Origin: Euzebya pacifica
GTDB taxonomy: Bacteria; Actinomycetota; Nitriliruptoria; Euzebyales; Euzebyaceae
NCBI RefSeq assembly: GCF_003344865.1
Contig: NZ_CP031165.1
Span: 806,001 to 870,000 of the forward strand
Length of the DNA: 64,000 bases
Direction: 5' to 3'
The notes beneath the pieces are model-generated. The model saw only the letters and a program-made list of their open reading frames with translations. It was not told the DNA's origin and made no database searches. A program made the position numbers and the translations under genes. Position 1 is the stretch's first letter. Each line of letters opens with the position of its first letter. Positions 21,701-30,497 of this stretch are shown here, piece after piece.

Positions 21701-23242
21701 TTGAGCATCCAGCTGCCCCAGGCAAAGTCCGTTCTGCGAAATCCGAGCCAGGAGGAGCTTCGCGAGCTCGTGGCGAAGATGCCCAACGCCGAGCTCACGG
21801 AATACGGCAACTACAACGTGACCGTTCGTGTCACGTCGCGGTCCGCCGGCTCGACCTTCCTGGTCACCGACGACCCCGACTCGACCCAGGTCCAGACGAT
21901 GTCGACCGCGGACTACGCCAAGGAAGCGGCACGGCAGGACGCCTACATCGCCGAGCAGGACATGGTCCTGGTCGAGGGCTACATCGGCCCGGAGAACTCC
22001 CCGATGCGTCGCGCTGCACGCGTGTACATCGAGGCGTCCAACTCCAACATCCCCGCGATGCAGCAGCAGCTGTACTTCGACAAGGACGCGGAGTGGAACG
22101 AGGACGACGCCCTCACGATCATCTACACGCCCAACTGCCCCGCTGACGGGTTCCCGGGCGACAAGCTGGTCACCATCGACCTCCCCAACGAGGTGACCCG
22201 CGTGTTCAACATCGACTACTTCGGTGAGTCGAAGATGGGCGGCCTGCGGATGTGGATGGACTGGGTGTACGAGCAGGGCGCCCTGGCCATGCACTCCGGC
22301 GCCAAGGTCATCCCCACCGACGACGGTGACAAGGTCGCCCTGATCGTCGGCCTGTCCGGCACGGGCAAGACCACCACCACCTTCCAGCAGCAGAACAACT
22401 CCCTCCCCGTGCAGGACGACATCGTCGCGCTGGTCGAGGGCGGCGACGTGTACTCCACCGAGGACGGCTGCTTCGCCAAGACCATCGGCCTGGACCCGGC
22501 CTACGAGCCCACCATCCACGGTGCGCTGACCAAGCAGGAGTCCTGGCTGGAGAACGTCGCGGTCACCGACGGCAAGGTCGACTTCTTCGACGACTCCTAC
22601 ACCGCCAACGGCCGCGGCACCTTCCCGCTGAAGGACATCCCGCACTTCGACCCGCGCAAGCTGGGCAAGGCCAACTTCCTGCTGATCCTCAACCGCAACG
22701 AGTCGATCATTCCGGGCGTGGCGCGCATGACCTCGCCGGAGCAGGCCGCGGCCTACTTCATGCTCGGTGAGACCAAGGGCACCTCCGCCGGTGGTGCTGC
22801 CGAGGCCGGCAAGTTCCTCCGCGTGCCGGGCACCAACCCGTTCTTCATGCGGTTCGACTACATGCAGGGCAACCGCCTGGTCGAGATGATCGAGTCCATG
22901 GACTACGACTTCGGCGTCTACCTGATGTCGACCGGTCGTGTCGGCGGCGGCGACGACGTCGAGGGTTCCAAGAAGATCAAGATCCCCCACTCCTCCGCCA
23001 TCGTGAAGGGCATCGCCGAGGGCACCATCGAGTGGGAGGTCGACCCCGAGTTCGGCTACGAGATCGCCACGTCCGTGCCGGGCATCGACGACATCGAGAT
23101 CCTGCAGCCACGCAAGCTGTACGAGGCCCAGGGTCGCAGCGAGGAGTACGCCGAGCTCGTCGCCCGCGTCAAGGCCGAGCGCGACGAGTTCATGGCCAAG
23201 CACGAGGGCCTTCGCCCCGAGATCGTGAAGGCGCTGGGCTAG
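21701..23242 (+). CDS. pckA: Phosphoenolpyruvate carboxykinase, ATP type
   Basis: 513 residues from a TTG start with AGGAG at 21689-21693. Seen: the P-loop GLSGTGKTTTT typical of ATP-PEPCK kinase-1a, PVQDDIVAL (kinase-2), GCFAKTIGLD and VDFFDDSYTANGRGTFPL, matching the EGGCYAKTI and FDDTSLTENTR regions of PckA, and ARMTSPEQAAAYFMLGETKGTSAGG at the adenine region. GTP-type PEPCK has a different P-loop and is about 600 residues, so this is ATP-type, though several motifs are diverged (ESKMGGLRMWMDWVY, MHSGAKVI). It makes PEP from oxaloacetate at the entry to gluconeogenesis. Monocistronic: promoter and leader upstream, strong terminator downstream. Codon choice is especially uniform, suggesting high expression. 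Confidence 0.92.
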   Translation: MSIQLPQAKSVLRNPSQEELRELVAKMPNAELTEYGNYNVTVRVTSRSAGSTFLVTDDPDSTQVQTMSTADYAKEAARQDAYIAEQDMVLVEGYIGPENSPMRRAARVYIEASNSNIPAMQQQLYFDKDAEWNEDDALTIIYTPNCPADGFPGDKLVTIDLPNEVTRVFNIDYFGESKMGGLRMWMDWVYEQGALAMHSGAKVIPTDDGDKVALIVGLSGTGKTTTTFQQQNNSLPVQDDIVALVEGGDVYSTEDGCFAKTIGLDPAYEPTIHGALTKQESWLENVAVTDGKVDFFDDSYTANGRGTFPLKDIPHFDPRKLGKANFLLILNRNESIIPGVARMTSPEQAAAYFMLGETKGTSAGGAAEAGKFLRVPGTNPFFMRFDYMQGNRLVEMIESMDYDFGVYLMSTGRVGGGDDVEGSKKIKIPHSSAIVKGIAEGTIEWEVDPEFGYEIATSVPGIDDIEILQPRKLYEAQGRSEEYAELVARVKAERDEFMAKHEGLRPEIVKALG

Positions 23243-23264
23243 CCCCGCCGCCCACCGAGCACTC

Positions 23265-23295
23265 GCGAACGCCCCACCCCCGGTGGGGCGTTCGC
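23265..23295 (+). terminator. Strong hairpin terminator after pckA
   Basis: A perfect 14-bp stem (23265-23278 with 23282-23295; arms begin GCGAACGCCCC) with a three-base CCC loop starts 22 bases after the pckA stop. No U-tract follows, which is common in high-GC actinobacteria. Confidence 0.85.
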
Positions 23296-23323
23296 CGTTG
23301 CCGAACGGTTACCGTTGACCGAC

Positions 23324-24979
23324 ATGACCGACACGACCGGGTTCAGCCTGCGGGGGCTGCTGGCGGACACCACACCCGTGATCTGGCTGATCACCGCCGC
23401 CTGGACGTTGCTGCTGTGCCTGTGGTCGGTCCTGCCCCCCATCTTCTCCGCGCCGGACGAACCGCAGCACATCGACACCATCATCGACACGGTGGGACGG
23501 TCTCCACTGATGTGGGTCACGCCCGACGGCGACCGGATGAGCAACGCGATCCTCGAGGCGCAGGATCGGTTCGGCTACCGGACGCGTGATCCGCAGAACC
23601 CCGACCTGTTCCTCGACGACCGGCGGCTCGGGGGACGGGCAGCCGAGGAAGCCTTCCCGAGGGACGAACGCCCGAGCGTCGCCACGTTGTCGGCCGCCGA
23701 CCGGCTGCCGAGCAGCCGCCTGAACCAGATGTATCAGCACCCCCCGCTGTACTACCGCACCGCCGCGTGGGTGATCGGGGCGATTCCCGGGTGGGAGCGA
23801 GTGGGCCTCGATGTCCTCGTCGGCATCATGCGGCTGCTGTCAGTGGTCGTGGTTGCACCGCTCCCGGTCGTGATGGCGGGGCTCGCCAGGGTCCTCGACG
23901 GACGACGGTCCCTGGAGCTGTCGGCAGCGCTGTCCCCGTTGCTCGTCCCCCAGCTGGCCCACCTCGGATCGGTGACCAGCAACGACGGCCTGCTGTTCGT
24001 CCTGACCGCGTTCCTCGTGCTGCTGCTCGCCCGGGTGTACCGGGGCGACATCAGCCGTGCGACGGCGACGTGGGTCGGCGCGATTCTTCTCGCCGCGATG
24101 CTGACCAAGGGCTTCGCGCTCTTCATGCCGGTCGCGGTCGTGGCTGCCTACGGTGGGGCCGTCAGGGTGTCGGGCGTCGAACCACGGGCGGCGATGACGC
24201 GACTCCTGCGCAGCGCCGCCATCGCCGGCCTCTCCTTGTGGTGGTACGGGGAGAACCTGCTTCGCTTCGGCGGGGTGCAGCCCTCCGTTGCGGCCCCGCC
24301 GGCCGCAGACGAGCACGGCTCGGTCCTCGGGTGGCTCGGACGTGCGTGGATCACGCAGACCCAGACGTTCTGGGGTCGGTTCGGATGGGCCGAGACCGGG
24401 TTCGGCGAGGTCACGACCACGACGCTGTCGATCGTCGCGATCGTGCTCGTGCTGATCGCCGTCCGGAAACGGGAGGGAACCCTGCTGACCGTGCTCCTGC
24501 TGCCCGGGGTGCTCGCGATCGTCACCACCATCGGTCAGTCGTGGACCTCGTGGGACACCATCGGGACCATCCGGGCGGTCCACGGACGCTACTTCTTCGT
24601 CAGCCTCGCCGGGTTGTTGCTGCTGATGGTGATGGGCCTCCATCGACTCGTCGACCGCTGGCCGCCGCTGGCTCGGTGGACGTGGACGCCCGTGTTCGTC
24701 GCGGGTGTGTGGCTCCATGCGTCGTCCTGGCTGACGGCAGTGGAGTACTTCTGGACCACCCCCGACGCGCCTTCACTCAGCGACGGTGGCCGCGCCCTCC
24801 TGGCGTGGCAGCCGTGGCCGCCGTTGCTCGTCCAGATCACCGCCGTCGCGCTCGCCCTCCTCGGTATCGAGCTGCTCAGGCGCCTGGTCGTCCTCTCCCG
24901 CGCTGACGGGACCACGTCGGCCCACCCGTCGGAGGAGCAGCACGAGCCCGAGGACGAGGAAGACCACGTCCCCGCCTGA
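23324..24979 (+). CDS. DUF2142-type multi-pass membrane protein (GT-C-like)
   Basis: 551 residues with about 10-12 membrane segments. The first helix is followed by PIFSAPDEPQHIDTI, the acidic periplasmic loop motif (PDEPxH) of DUF2142 and related GT-C glycosyltransferases that use lipid-linked sugars; RLNQMYQHPPLYYRTAAWVIG and NDGLLFVLTAFLVLLLARVYRGD follow the family pattern. A role in exporting or glycosylating cell-surface polymers is likely but unspecific. The hydrophilic acidic C-terminal tail (HPSEEQHEPEDEEDHVPA) overlaps the end of the convergent CWB2 gene by 207 bases. ATG 23324 preferred over TTG 23315. Confidence 0.8.
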   Translation: MTDTTGFSLRGLLADTTPVIWLITAAWTLLLCLWSVLPPIFSAPDEPQHIDTIIDTVGRSPLMWVTPDGDRMSNAILEAQDRFGYRTRDPQNPDLFLDDRRLGGRAAEEAFPRDERPSVATLSAADRLPSSRLNQMYQHPPLYYRTAAWVIGAIPGWERVGLDVLVGIMRLLSVVVVAPLPVVMAGLARVLDGRRSLELSAALSPLLVPQLAHLGSVTSNDGLLFVLTAFLVLLLARVYRGDISRATATWVGAILLAAMLTKGFALFMPVAVVAAYGGAVRVSGVEPRAAMTRLLRSAAIAGLSLWWYGENLLRFGGVQPSVAAPPAADEHGSVLGWLGRAWITQTQTFWGRFGWAETGFGEVTTTTLSIVAIVLVLIAVRKREGTLLTVLLLPGVLAIVTTIGQSWTSWDTIGTIRAVHGRYFFVSLAGLLLLMVMGLHRLVDRWPPLARWTWTPVFVAGVWLHASSWLTAVEYFWTTPDAPSLSDGGRALLAWQPWPPLLVQITAVALALLGIELLRRLVVLSRADGTTSAHPSEEQHEPEDEEDHVPA

Positions 24980-26044
24980 CGTGCGCAGGGGTGGCGGCGC
25001 CGCTTTGGTCATCAGCAACGACCCGTGGACCGAGCGCGAGAGCTCGAGGGCCGCGTGCCGTGAAATGCCGCCGAACCCGCCGACCAGCAGGAGCTGCTCG
25101 ACGTCCTGGCCCGCGAGGAGCGACAGCGCCGGCACGTTGGCCGCCGAATCGTTGCGATCGACGAGCAGCAGGAGTCCGTCCACGGCCTGCGCCGCGGTGG
25201 CCGTGGGGATGGCGTCGGCGTACAGGCCCGTGCCCGCCACCAGCACCTGCTGTCCGCGGCCCTCGGGATACCGCCCGGCGACCGCGACCGCCATCTCGAC
25301 CGGTGTCTCGCCGGAGATCCGCTCCAGGGGGAGCCCCAGCTGCTGGACCTGTCGGGTCACCTCCCCGTCGATGGCGTTGACGTCCCCCACGACGAGGACC
25401 CGGTCGGGCTCGATGCGGCGCAGCACGCGGCGTGCCCGGTCGTCGAGCACGTCGGGCGGGGTGAGGAGCAAGGGGGCGTCCAGCGCAGCGGCCAGGCCGG
25501 CACCCAGGAGCGCGGCCTGCCAGTCCATGTCCGGCGTCCTGGGCATGGCCCCGACGAGCACCACCGTGTCGACGGTGTCGCCAGCGGCCTCGGCGAGGCG
25601 CGCGGCCGTGGCGTGGACGGTGCCGGCATCGAGCCGTTCGACGGCCATGCCGAAGTCCTCCAACGCAGCGACCACCTCGGGATCGATCTGCTCGGGAGAA
25701 CCCACGACGGTCACCGCTGACGCCTCGAGGCGGTCGAGCTCGGCCTCCACCTCCTCGGGCAGGCGGAGGCCGTCGGTCAGGAGGAGCGGCCGGCCGCTGA
25801 TCGCTGCGAGGTGTGTCCCGAGGATCATCGTTGCCGGGTGGCCCCCGGGGACCAGGACGACCTCGTCAGCCGTCGCGAACGCGTACTGCATGGTGTTCAC
25901 GGCCGTGTCGAACCGGTTCTCGCCGACGATACGAGTGACCGAGACGACCTCCTGCTTCTGGGCCGCGGCAGGACCGACCATGGTGCCCAGCAAGGCCCCG
26001 ACGGCCAGCAGGACCAGGAACACCGAACCGGCAGGACGAATCAC
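24773..26044 (-). CDS. Cell wall-binding repeat 2 (CWB2) family secreted protein
   Basis: 423 residues: signal peptide (MIRPAGSVFLVLLAVGALLG to AAA), then three CWB2 repeats (VTRIVGENRFDTAVNTM starts the first; VVLVPGGHPATMIL, AVTVVGSPEQIDPEVVAAL, VLVVGDVNAIDGEVTRQV and LLLVGGFGGISRHAALEL are the repeat cores). CWB2 triplets form a trimeric barrel that binds anionic wall polymers. A C-terminal membrane helix (GGDVVFLVLGLVLLLRRVGRRG) follows and then a charged 45-residue tail read from DNA that also encodes the end of the convergent DUF2142 gene. The GTG start lies inside a 12-bp hairpin stem. Whether the tail is real or the stop was recently lost is open. Confidence 0.85.
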   Translation of the reverse strand: MIRPAGSVFLVLLAVGALLGTMVGPAAAQKQEVVSVTRIVGENRFDTAVNTMQYAFATADEVVLVPGGHPATMILGTHLAAISGRPLLLTDGLRLPEEVEAELDRLEASAVTVVGSPEQIDPEVVAALEDFGMAVERLDAGTVHATAARLAEAAGDTVDTVVLVGAMPRTPDMDWQAALLGAGLAAALDAPLLLTPPDVLDDRARRVLRRIEPDRVLVVGDVNAIDGEVTRQVQQLGLPLERISGETPVEMAVAVAGRYPEGRGQQVLVAGTGLYADAIPTATAAQAVDGLLLLVDRNDSAANVPALSLLAGQDVEQLLLVGGFGGISRHAALELSRSVHGSLLMTKAAPPPLRTSGGDVVFLVLGLVLLLRRVGRRGPVSAGEDDQAPEQLDTEEGERDGGDLDEQRRPRLPRQEGAATVAE

Positions 26045-26071
26045 GGCCTCCGAGCGTACTCGGAGGCCGTG
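26042..26071 (-). terminator. 12-bp perfect hairpin between the two CWB2 genes, covering a start codon
   Basis: CACGGCCTCCGA (26042-26053) pairs with TCGGAGGCCGTG (26060-26071), loop of six. It lies 27 bases after the stop of the upstream minus-strand gene and would work as its terminator. The last three stem bases on the minus strand are the GTG start of the downstream CWB2 gene, and GGAGG is also within the stem, so any readthrough transcript would have its start sequestered. Confidence 0.7.
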
Positions 26072-26097
26072 GTGATCCGGGAGGACTGGCGTGCAGG

Positions 26098-29085
26098 TCA
26101 GTCCGCTCGGACGATGCGCCGGCGACGCTGGAGGGATGCGCCCAGCAGCGCCAGGATGCCGGCGGCGACGGCCCAGTCGGGGCCGCCGAACATGCCAGCG
26201 GTGTCGGTCCGGCGCTCCTCCTGCATGGCGATCGCGTCGGGGTCCACCTCGGCGATGAACTCCTCGTGCAGCACGTCGAGTGCCGCACGGCTCACCGAGT
26301 CGACGTCACCGACGACCCGCGCCTGCGACAGGCCGGCCGAGACCGCCGCGTAGACCTCCGTGCTCGTGTCGGGACCGTTGTCACCGTCCACGAGGGCCAT
26401 GATCTCGCCACGGATGGCTGCCACCGGTGCAGCGGCCAGCGCGTCGTGCCAGTCGGCGCCCGACGCCAGCCACAGCCGCTGGGTCGATGCGCCCGTCGAC
26501 AGCGACTCCTCCACGACCTCCAGGGAAGTCCCGAAACGCGAGTCGCCCGCCAGCCGTCGGGTGGTGAACCCGGCGTCGACGATGGCCTGCTCGGTCGCGG
26601 CGCTGACCGCGGCGGTCCCACCGACGACGACGACCTCCGACGGTGACAACGTGTTCAGCGCGGCCACCGTCTCCTCGGGCAGTCGGTCGCGGTTGACCAG
26701 CAGCACGGCGTCACCACGACGGCCGGCCTGCGCCGCCGCGGCGATCGGGTCGGGGAATCCGCGCAGGGCCTCGGCGTGCTCGCCCTCGGCCACGTACACG
26801 GTCCCGGTCGTCGACCCGACGCGGTTGGCCGCCAGCTGGGCGGTCGCGAACCGGTTGGACCCGGCGATGCGCTCGGTGGTCAGCCCCATCGTGCGGAGCT
26901 CGGCCAGCACGTCGTCGGACACCGCGGCCGTGCCACCCATCACGATGGCGCTGGTCGCACCGAGCCGCTCGATCTCCGCCGCAGTCTCGGGCGACAGCGA
27001 GTCGGTGGCGGTGTACAGCAGCGGGGCGTCCTCCATGGCCGCCACGACCCCACCGGTCAGGTTGTCGGCGTACACGTCGTCGCGGCCGATGACGACCGTG
27101 TCAGCGCTGCCCAGCTCGCGGCTGACCCGGGCTGCCGTCGCCGTGTAGCCGTCTCCCGAGATGCGCGCGAAGTCGGGGTCGAACGGGACCTGGTCGCCCA
27201 TCTGTGCGGGGGCAGGCAGGGTCACCTGGTAGACGTCGATGGACCCACGGCCCGCCAACGTGTCCGCCGAGACCCCGATGTAGGTGAAGGTGCCGTCACC
27301 GTTGTCGATGACGTCGAAGATCGCGGAGACCCACTGGTCGGTCGACGGCTGGATGAAGTAGCCCGTCTCGACCCACTCGAAGGTGCCGTCGGGGTACTCG
27401 ATGTAGTCCACCACGCGGGTGCCCTGCGTGTACCAGGCCATGAACACGCGGTTCTGGCCGGGGATCTGGTGGAAGACGTGGGCGGTGCAGAACGCCGCCT
27501 GGGGCTGGGTCTGCACCGACGTGCGGTAGACCGCACGTTCGCCTTCGGGAGTCAGCGCGTAGGCGGCCTGGGCCGCCTCGGGGCTGCCCGGGTTGACGCG
27601 GGTCAGGCCGTCCACTGAGTAGGCGTGCAGACCGCCGTTGCCCTCGGGGTTGTCGACCCCGGGTGCGCAGCTCGCGCCGGGCGGCACCACGCCGCCGCCG
27701 CGCTCGTCGGAGGCGATCAGGTGGCGACCCGAGTGGGTCAGCTCGGCCTCGTGGTCGAAGTCGATGTCCAGCGCGGAGCCGAACGGCGAGACACTCGCGG
27801 TCCCCGTGCGTCCCGAGTGGAAGATGGAGCCGAGGTGCTCGACGCCCTCCACACCGGGTGCGCCCATGGCCAGCCAGCTGGGGATCGTCAGGTCGACGTC
27901 GTCGACGCCGACGACGCAGTCGTACACCGTCGCGCCGGTGGCCAGGCCCGGGGGCAGTGGCGCACTGGTCGTCGTGGCACGCGCCGCACAGGGCAGGGCG
28001 TCGCCGTTGACGGTGTCGTCGGAGTAGTCGTCGGGCGTGCCGTTGTCGTCGAACGCGCCGGACATGTCGAACACGTGCAGCGCCTGCCCGGACCCGCAGG
28101 TCAAGCGGTCGTCGGGGTAGATCTCCAGCTCGTGGCAGCCGTAGACGGTGCCGGTGAGGCTGTGGCCGAGCTGGGTGTCGAGGTCACCGAAGCGGTAGCG
28201 GAAGGTCTCGGGCTGGCAGGCAGCGCGCTTGTCCTCCGTCGAGGTGCCCTCGGGGAAGTCCATGCACGACGACAGGTCGACGATCTCGAAGCCGTCGAGG
28301 TCGAAGGCGTCGGAGTCGCCCTCGCACTCGTTCTGGCGGATGAGCTCCTCGACGTCGCCGTCACCGTCGCAGTCGGTCTCGTCAGCGGCCACGGTGATCG
28401 CGTCGGAGGTCACCGAGAAGGCGATGTGCGGCCGCTTCGGGTCGATGTTGACGGTGTGGGACTCGCCGATGTGGCTGATCAGCGCCAGCTCGGTCGGCGC
28501 GGTGACGTCGGTGATGTCGACGATCTCCAGGCCGCCCTGCGGCACACCGGAAAGTCCACCCGCGCCCTGGTCGTGGCAGCGGCCCGGCGCATCCGTGGCG
28601 TCGATCAGCAGCTGCGCGTCGCTGGTGTCGGCCAGGGGGTTGGTCTCGTTGAGCAGCACGCTGCCCTTCGGGGTGGCCTCGACGTCGTGCTGGAGGCCCA
28701 GCGCCCCGGAGGCGTCGGTGACACACGACGCGGAGGGGAACGCCGACACGAACGTCGGCTCGATCGTCTCGCCGCCGTTGGTCAGCTGCACGATGGCCTG
28801 CCCACCGTCGTTGGCGCCGGCCGCGAGCGTGCCGACCGCGACGTAGGTCTCGCCGTTCTGGGTGAAGAAGTCGAGGTCGGTGTGGGTGTTGCCGGTCTCG
28901 ATGGTGGCCAGGGGTTCCCACGAGATCCCCTCGACCCCGCCGGAGACACCGGGGGTGCCGGGTCCGACGAGGGCGTCGAAGCTGGCTGGGTGGTCTGCCA
29001 TGGCCGGAGCCGGCAGGGCCAGCAGCAGCGCCAGCACGGTGAGGGGCACAAATGATCGTCGTGACACCGAGGAATCCTTCCGCAT
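26098..29085 (-). CDS. Large secreted LVIVD/beta-propeller-like protein with C-terminal CWB2 repeats
   Basis: 995 residues. Signal peptide (1-30, SRRSFVPLTVLALLLALPAPAMA). Residues about 50-640 form a beta-rich repeat region with LVIVD-type phrases (GGLEIVDITDVTAPTELALISHIGESHTVNI, DGFEIVDLSSC, LHVFDMSG), many cysteines, and a calcium-loop-like DCDGDGDVEE. Three CWB2 repeats follow (ARISGDGYTATAARVSRE, AIVMGGTAAVSDDVLAEL, TERIAGSNRFATAQLAANR, VVVVGGTAAVSAATEQAI, RLAGDSRFGTSLEVVEE). The end has one hydrophobic helix then an RRRRIVRAD tail, resembling a sorting-type anchor. It likely sits in the cell wall with an extracellular propeller for binding or enzyme activity. The hairpin at 26042 terminates it. 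Confidence 0.85.
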   Translation of the reverse strand: MRKDSSVSRRSFVPLTVLALLLALPAPAMADHPASFDALVGPGTPGVSGGVEGISWEPLATIETGNTHTDLDFFTQNGETYVAVGTLAAGANDGGQAIVQLTNGGETIEPTFVSAFPSASCVTDASGALGLQHDVEATPKGSVLLNETNPLADTSDAQLLIDATDAPGRCHDQGAGGLSGVPQGGLEIVDITDVTAPTELALISHIGESHTVNIDPKRPHIAFSVTSDAITVAADETDCDGDGDVEELIRQNECEGDSDAFDLDGFEIVDLSSCMDFPEGTSTEDKRAACQPETFRYRFGDLDTQLGHSLTGTVYGCHELEIYPDDRLTCGSGQALHVFDMSGAFDDNGTPDDYSDDTVNGDALPCAARATTTSAPLPPGLATGATVYDCVVGVDDVDLTIPSWLAMGAPGVEGVEHLGSIFHSGRTGTASVSPFGSALDIDFDHEAELTHSGRHLIASDERGGGVVPPGASCAPGVDNPEGNGGLHAYSVDGLTRVNPGSPEAAQAAYALTPEGERAVYRTSVQTQPQAAFCTAHVFHQIPGQNRVFMAWYTQGTRVVDYIEYPDGTFEWVETGYFIQPSTDQWVSAIFDVIDNGDGTFTYIGVSADTLAGRGSIDVYQVTLPAPAQMGDQVPFDPDFARISGDGYTATAARVSRELGSADTVVIGRDDVYADNLTGGVVAAMEDAPLLYTATDSLSPETAAEIERLGATSAIVMGGTAAVSDDVLAELRTMGLTTERIAGSNRFATAQLAANRVGSTTGTVYVAEGEHAEALRGFPDPIAAAAQAGRRGDAVLLVNRDRLPEETVAALNTLSPSEVVVVGGTAAVSAATEQAIVDAGFTTRRLAGDSRFGTSLEVVEESLSTGASTQRLWLASGADWHDALAAAPVAAIRGEIMALVDGDNGPDTSTEVYAAVSAGLSQARVVGDVDSVSRAALDVLHEEFIAEVDPDAIAMQEERRTDTAGMFGGPDWAVAAGILALLGASLQRRRRIVRAD

Positions 29086-29145
29086 CGAGGGTGGGTCCGC
29101 CCGGACCCGTCGTGACGTCCTACGTCCGGCGTGGCCGTACGGTTA

Positions 29146-29171
29146 CGGCTGATGCTCCCGCGCATCAGCCG
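29146..29171. promoter_or_regulatory. 10-bp perfect inverted repeat in divergent spacer
   Basis: CGGCTGATGC (29146-29155) and GCATCAGCCG (29162-29171), spacer six bases, between the CWB2/LVIVD gene and the membrane-protein gene. It could be an operator shared by both genes or a hairpin in the leader of the plus-strand gene (start 33 bases further). Confidence 0.6.
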
Positions 29172-29203
29172 ACTGATTCTGCCATCCAAGGTGCTCCGCC
29201 CAC

Positions 29204-30445
29204 GTGTCTCCCCTCGAAACCGTTGTTCTCGCCCACCCGCTGACCGAACCGGGCGGACTGGGGCTGCCGCCGCTGTTCCTGGCCACCGTGGTCGTGGCGA
29301 TCTCCACGGTCCTCGTCCTCCGCCTGCCGACCGGTGCGCCGCAGGTGACTCCGGAGGACGCGGCGGGCCACGGCACGCCCGGCGGGCGGCCCTCGATGGG
29401 CACCGGTGAACGGGTGGCACGCACGTTCGCCGTCGCGATCCTGCTGCTGGTCGTGATCGCCGGCCGCTTGGGGCAGGACTCCCAGCTCGACAACATCGCA
29501 CCGTCACTGGCGATCGGGCTGGCATGGCCGGGGCTGCTGGTCGTCGCGCTGGTCGGTCGCGGATGGTGGGACCGCATCAACCCCTTCGACACCCTCGCGA
29601 GGGGGCTGCAGGCGCTGGGCGGTCAGGGCGACCCGGTCGGTCCGGCACCGCTGAGGGGCGGGCGGTGGTGGGCGGTGCCCGCTGCACTCGCCTGGACCTA
29701 CTACCTCGGGGTGTACTCCCAGCCGCTGGAGCCAAGGGTGGTCGGCGCCGTGGTTGCCGGCTACACGATCCTGATGCTCGCCGGGTGCCTCGCCGTGGGT
29801 CGCCGCCGATGGCTCGAGGCCGGTGAGCTCCTCACCGTCCTCTTCGGGACCATCGACGGGATGCGCAACCGCCGGACGCGGCTGGCCTCGGACCGGGGAA
29901 CCACGGTCGTGATCGCCGTCCTGGCTGGCGGGCTGACCTTCGCAACGCTGCGGATCAGCACGCTGTGGATCCGCCAGCTACTGGGGTTGGGCATCGATCC
30001 GCTGGCAGCCACCACGACCGTGCCCGGGCTGATCGGTGTTGCCGCCCTGTCCGTCCTCGGCCTGCAGGCCTCGGAGCGCTGGGCCGTGCGGTCCGGCTCC
30101 CCCGCAGGTGTGGTGACGGGCGCCGTCGCGGTCGTGGTCGCCGGTATCGGCCTGGCCCAGGCCATGGTCCGCGAGCGGCTGCTCAAGGCCGCCGTGATCG
30201 TCGTGGCCCGGCTCAGCAACCCGTTGGGTGGCGATGTGGACATGTTCGGCACGGCATCGCTCGTACCGGCCAACGAGCTGATCGGCGAAACGCCGAAGGT
30301 GATCGTGCAGCTCTCGTTGCTCGTCGTGGCTGCAACCCTTGCGGGCCATGCAGTCCGACGGCGGTGCCCCCAGGCCCTTCGCCCTGCCCTGTGGGCGATC
30401 GGCACCTACACCGCCGTCGGTGTGCTGTCGGTCACAGCTGTCTAG
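29204..30445 (+). CDS. Multi-pass integral membrane protein, unknown function
   Basis: 413 residues with about 10 predicted helices (for example PPLFLATVVVAISTVLVL, TFAVAILLLVVIAGRLG, LAWPGLLVVALVGRGWWDRINPFDTL). The GRGWWDRINPFDTLARGL segment and overall layout resemble actinobacterial membrane proteins annotated as fenitrothion hydrolase, a name with little support; no catalytic metal site is visible. GTG 29204 start; an open frame begins nowhere earlier with a better ribosome site. Divergent from the large CWB2 protein. Function not assignable. Confidence 0.75.
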   Translation: MSPLETVVLAHPLTEPGGLGLPPLFLATVVVAISTVLVLRLPTGAPQVTPEDAAGHGTPGGRPSMGTGERVARTFAVAILLLVVIAGRLGQDSQLDNIAPSLAIGLAWPGLLVVALVGRGWWDRINPFDTLARGLQALGGQGDPVGPAPLRGGRWWAVPAALAWTYYLGVYSQPLEPRVVGAVVAGYTILMLAGCLAVGRRRWLEAGELLTVLFGTIDGMRNRRTRLASDRGTTVVIAVLAGGLTFATLRISTLWIRQLLGLGIDPLAATTTVPGLIGVAALSVLGLQASERWAVRSGSPAGVVTGAVAVVVAGIGLAQAMVRERLLKAAVIVVARLSNPLGGDVDMFGTASLVPANELIGETPKVIVQLSLLVVAATLAGHAVRRRCPQALRPALWAIGTYTAVGVLSVTAV

Positions 30446-30497
30446 ATCTCGATCGGCGTCGTTGCCGCCGAGGGTGTTGCGCTGGTGGGTGGACCGA

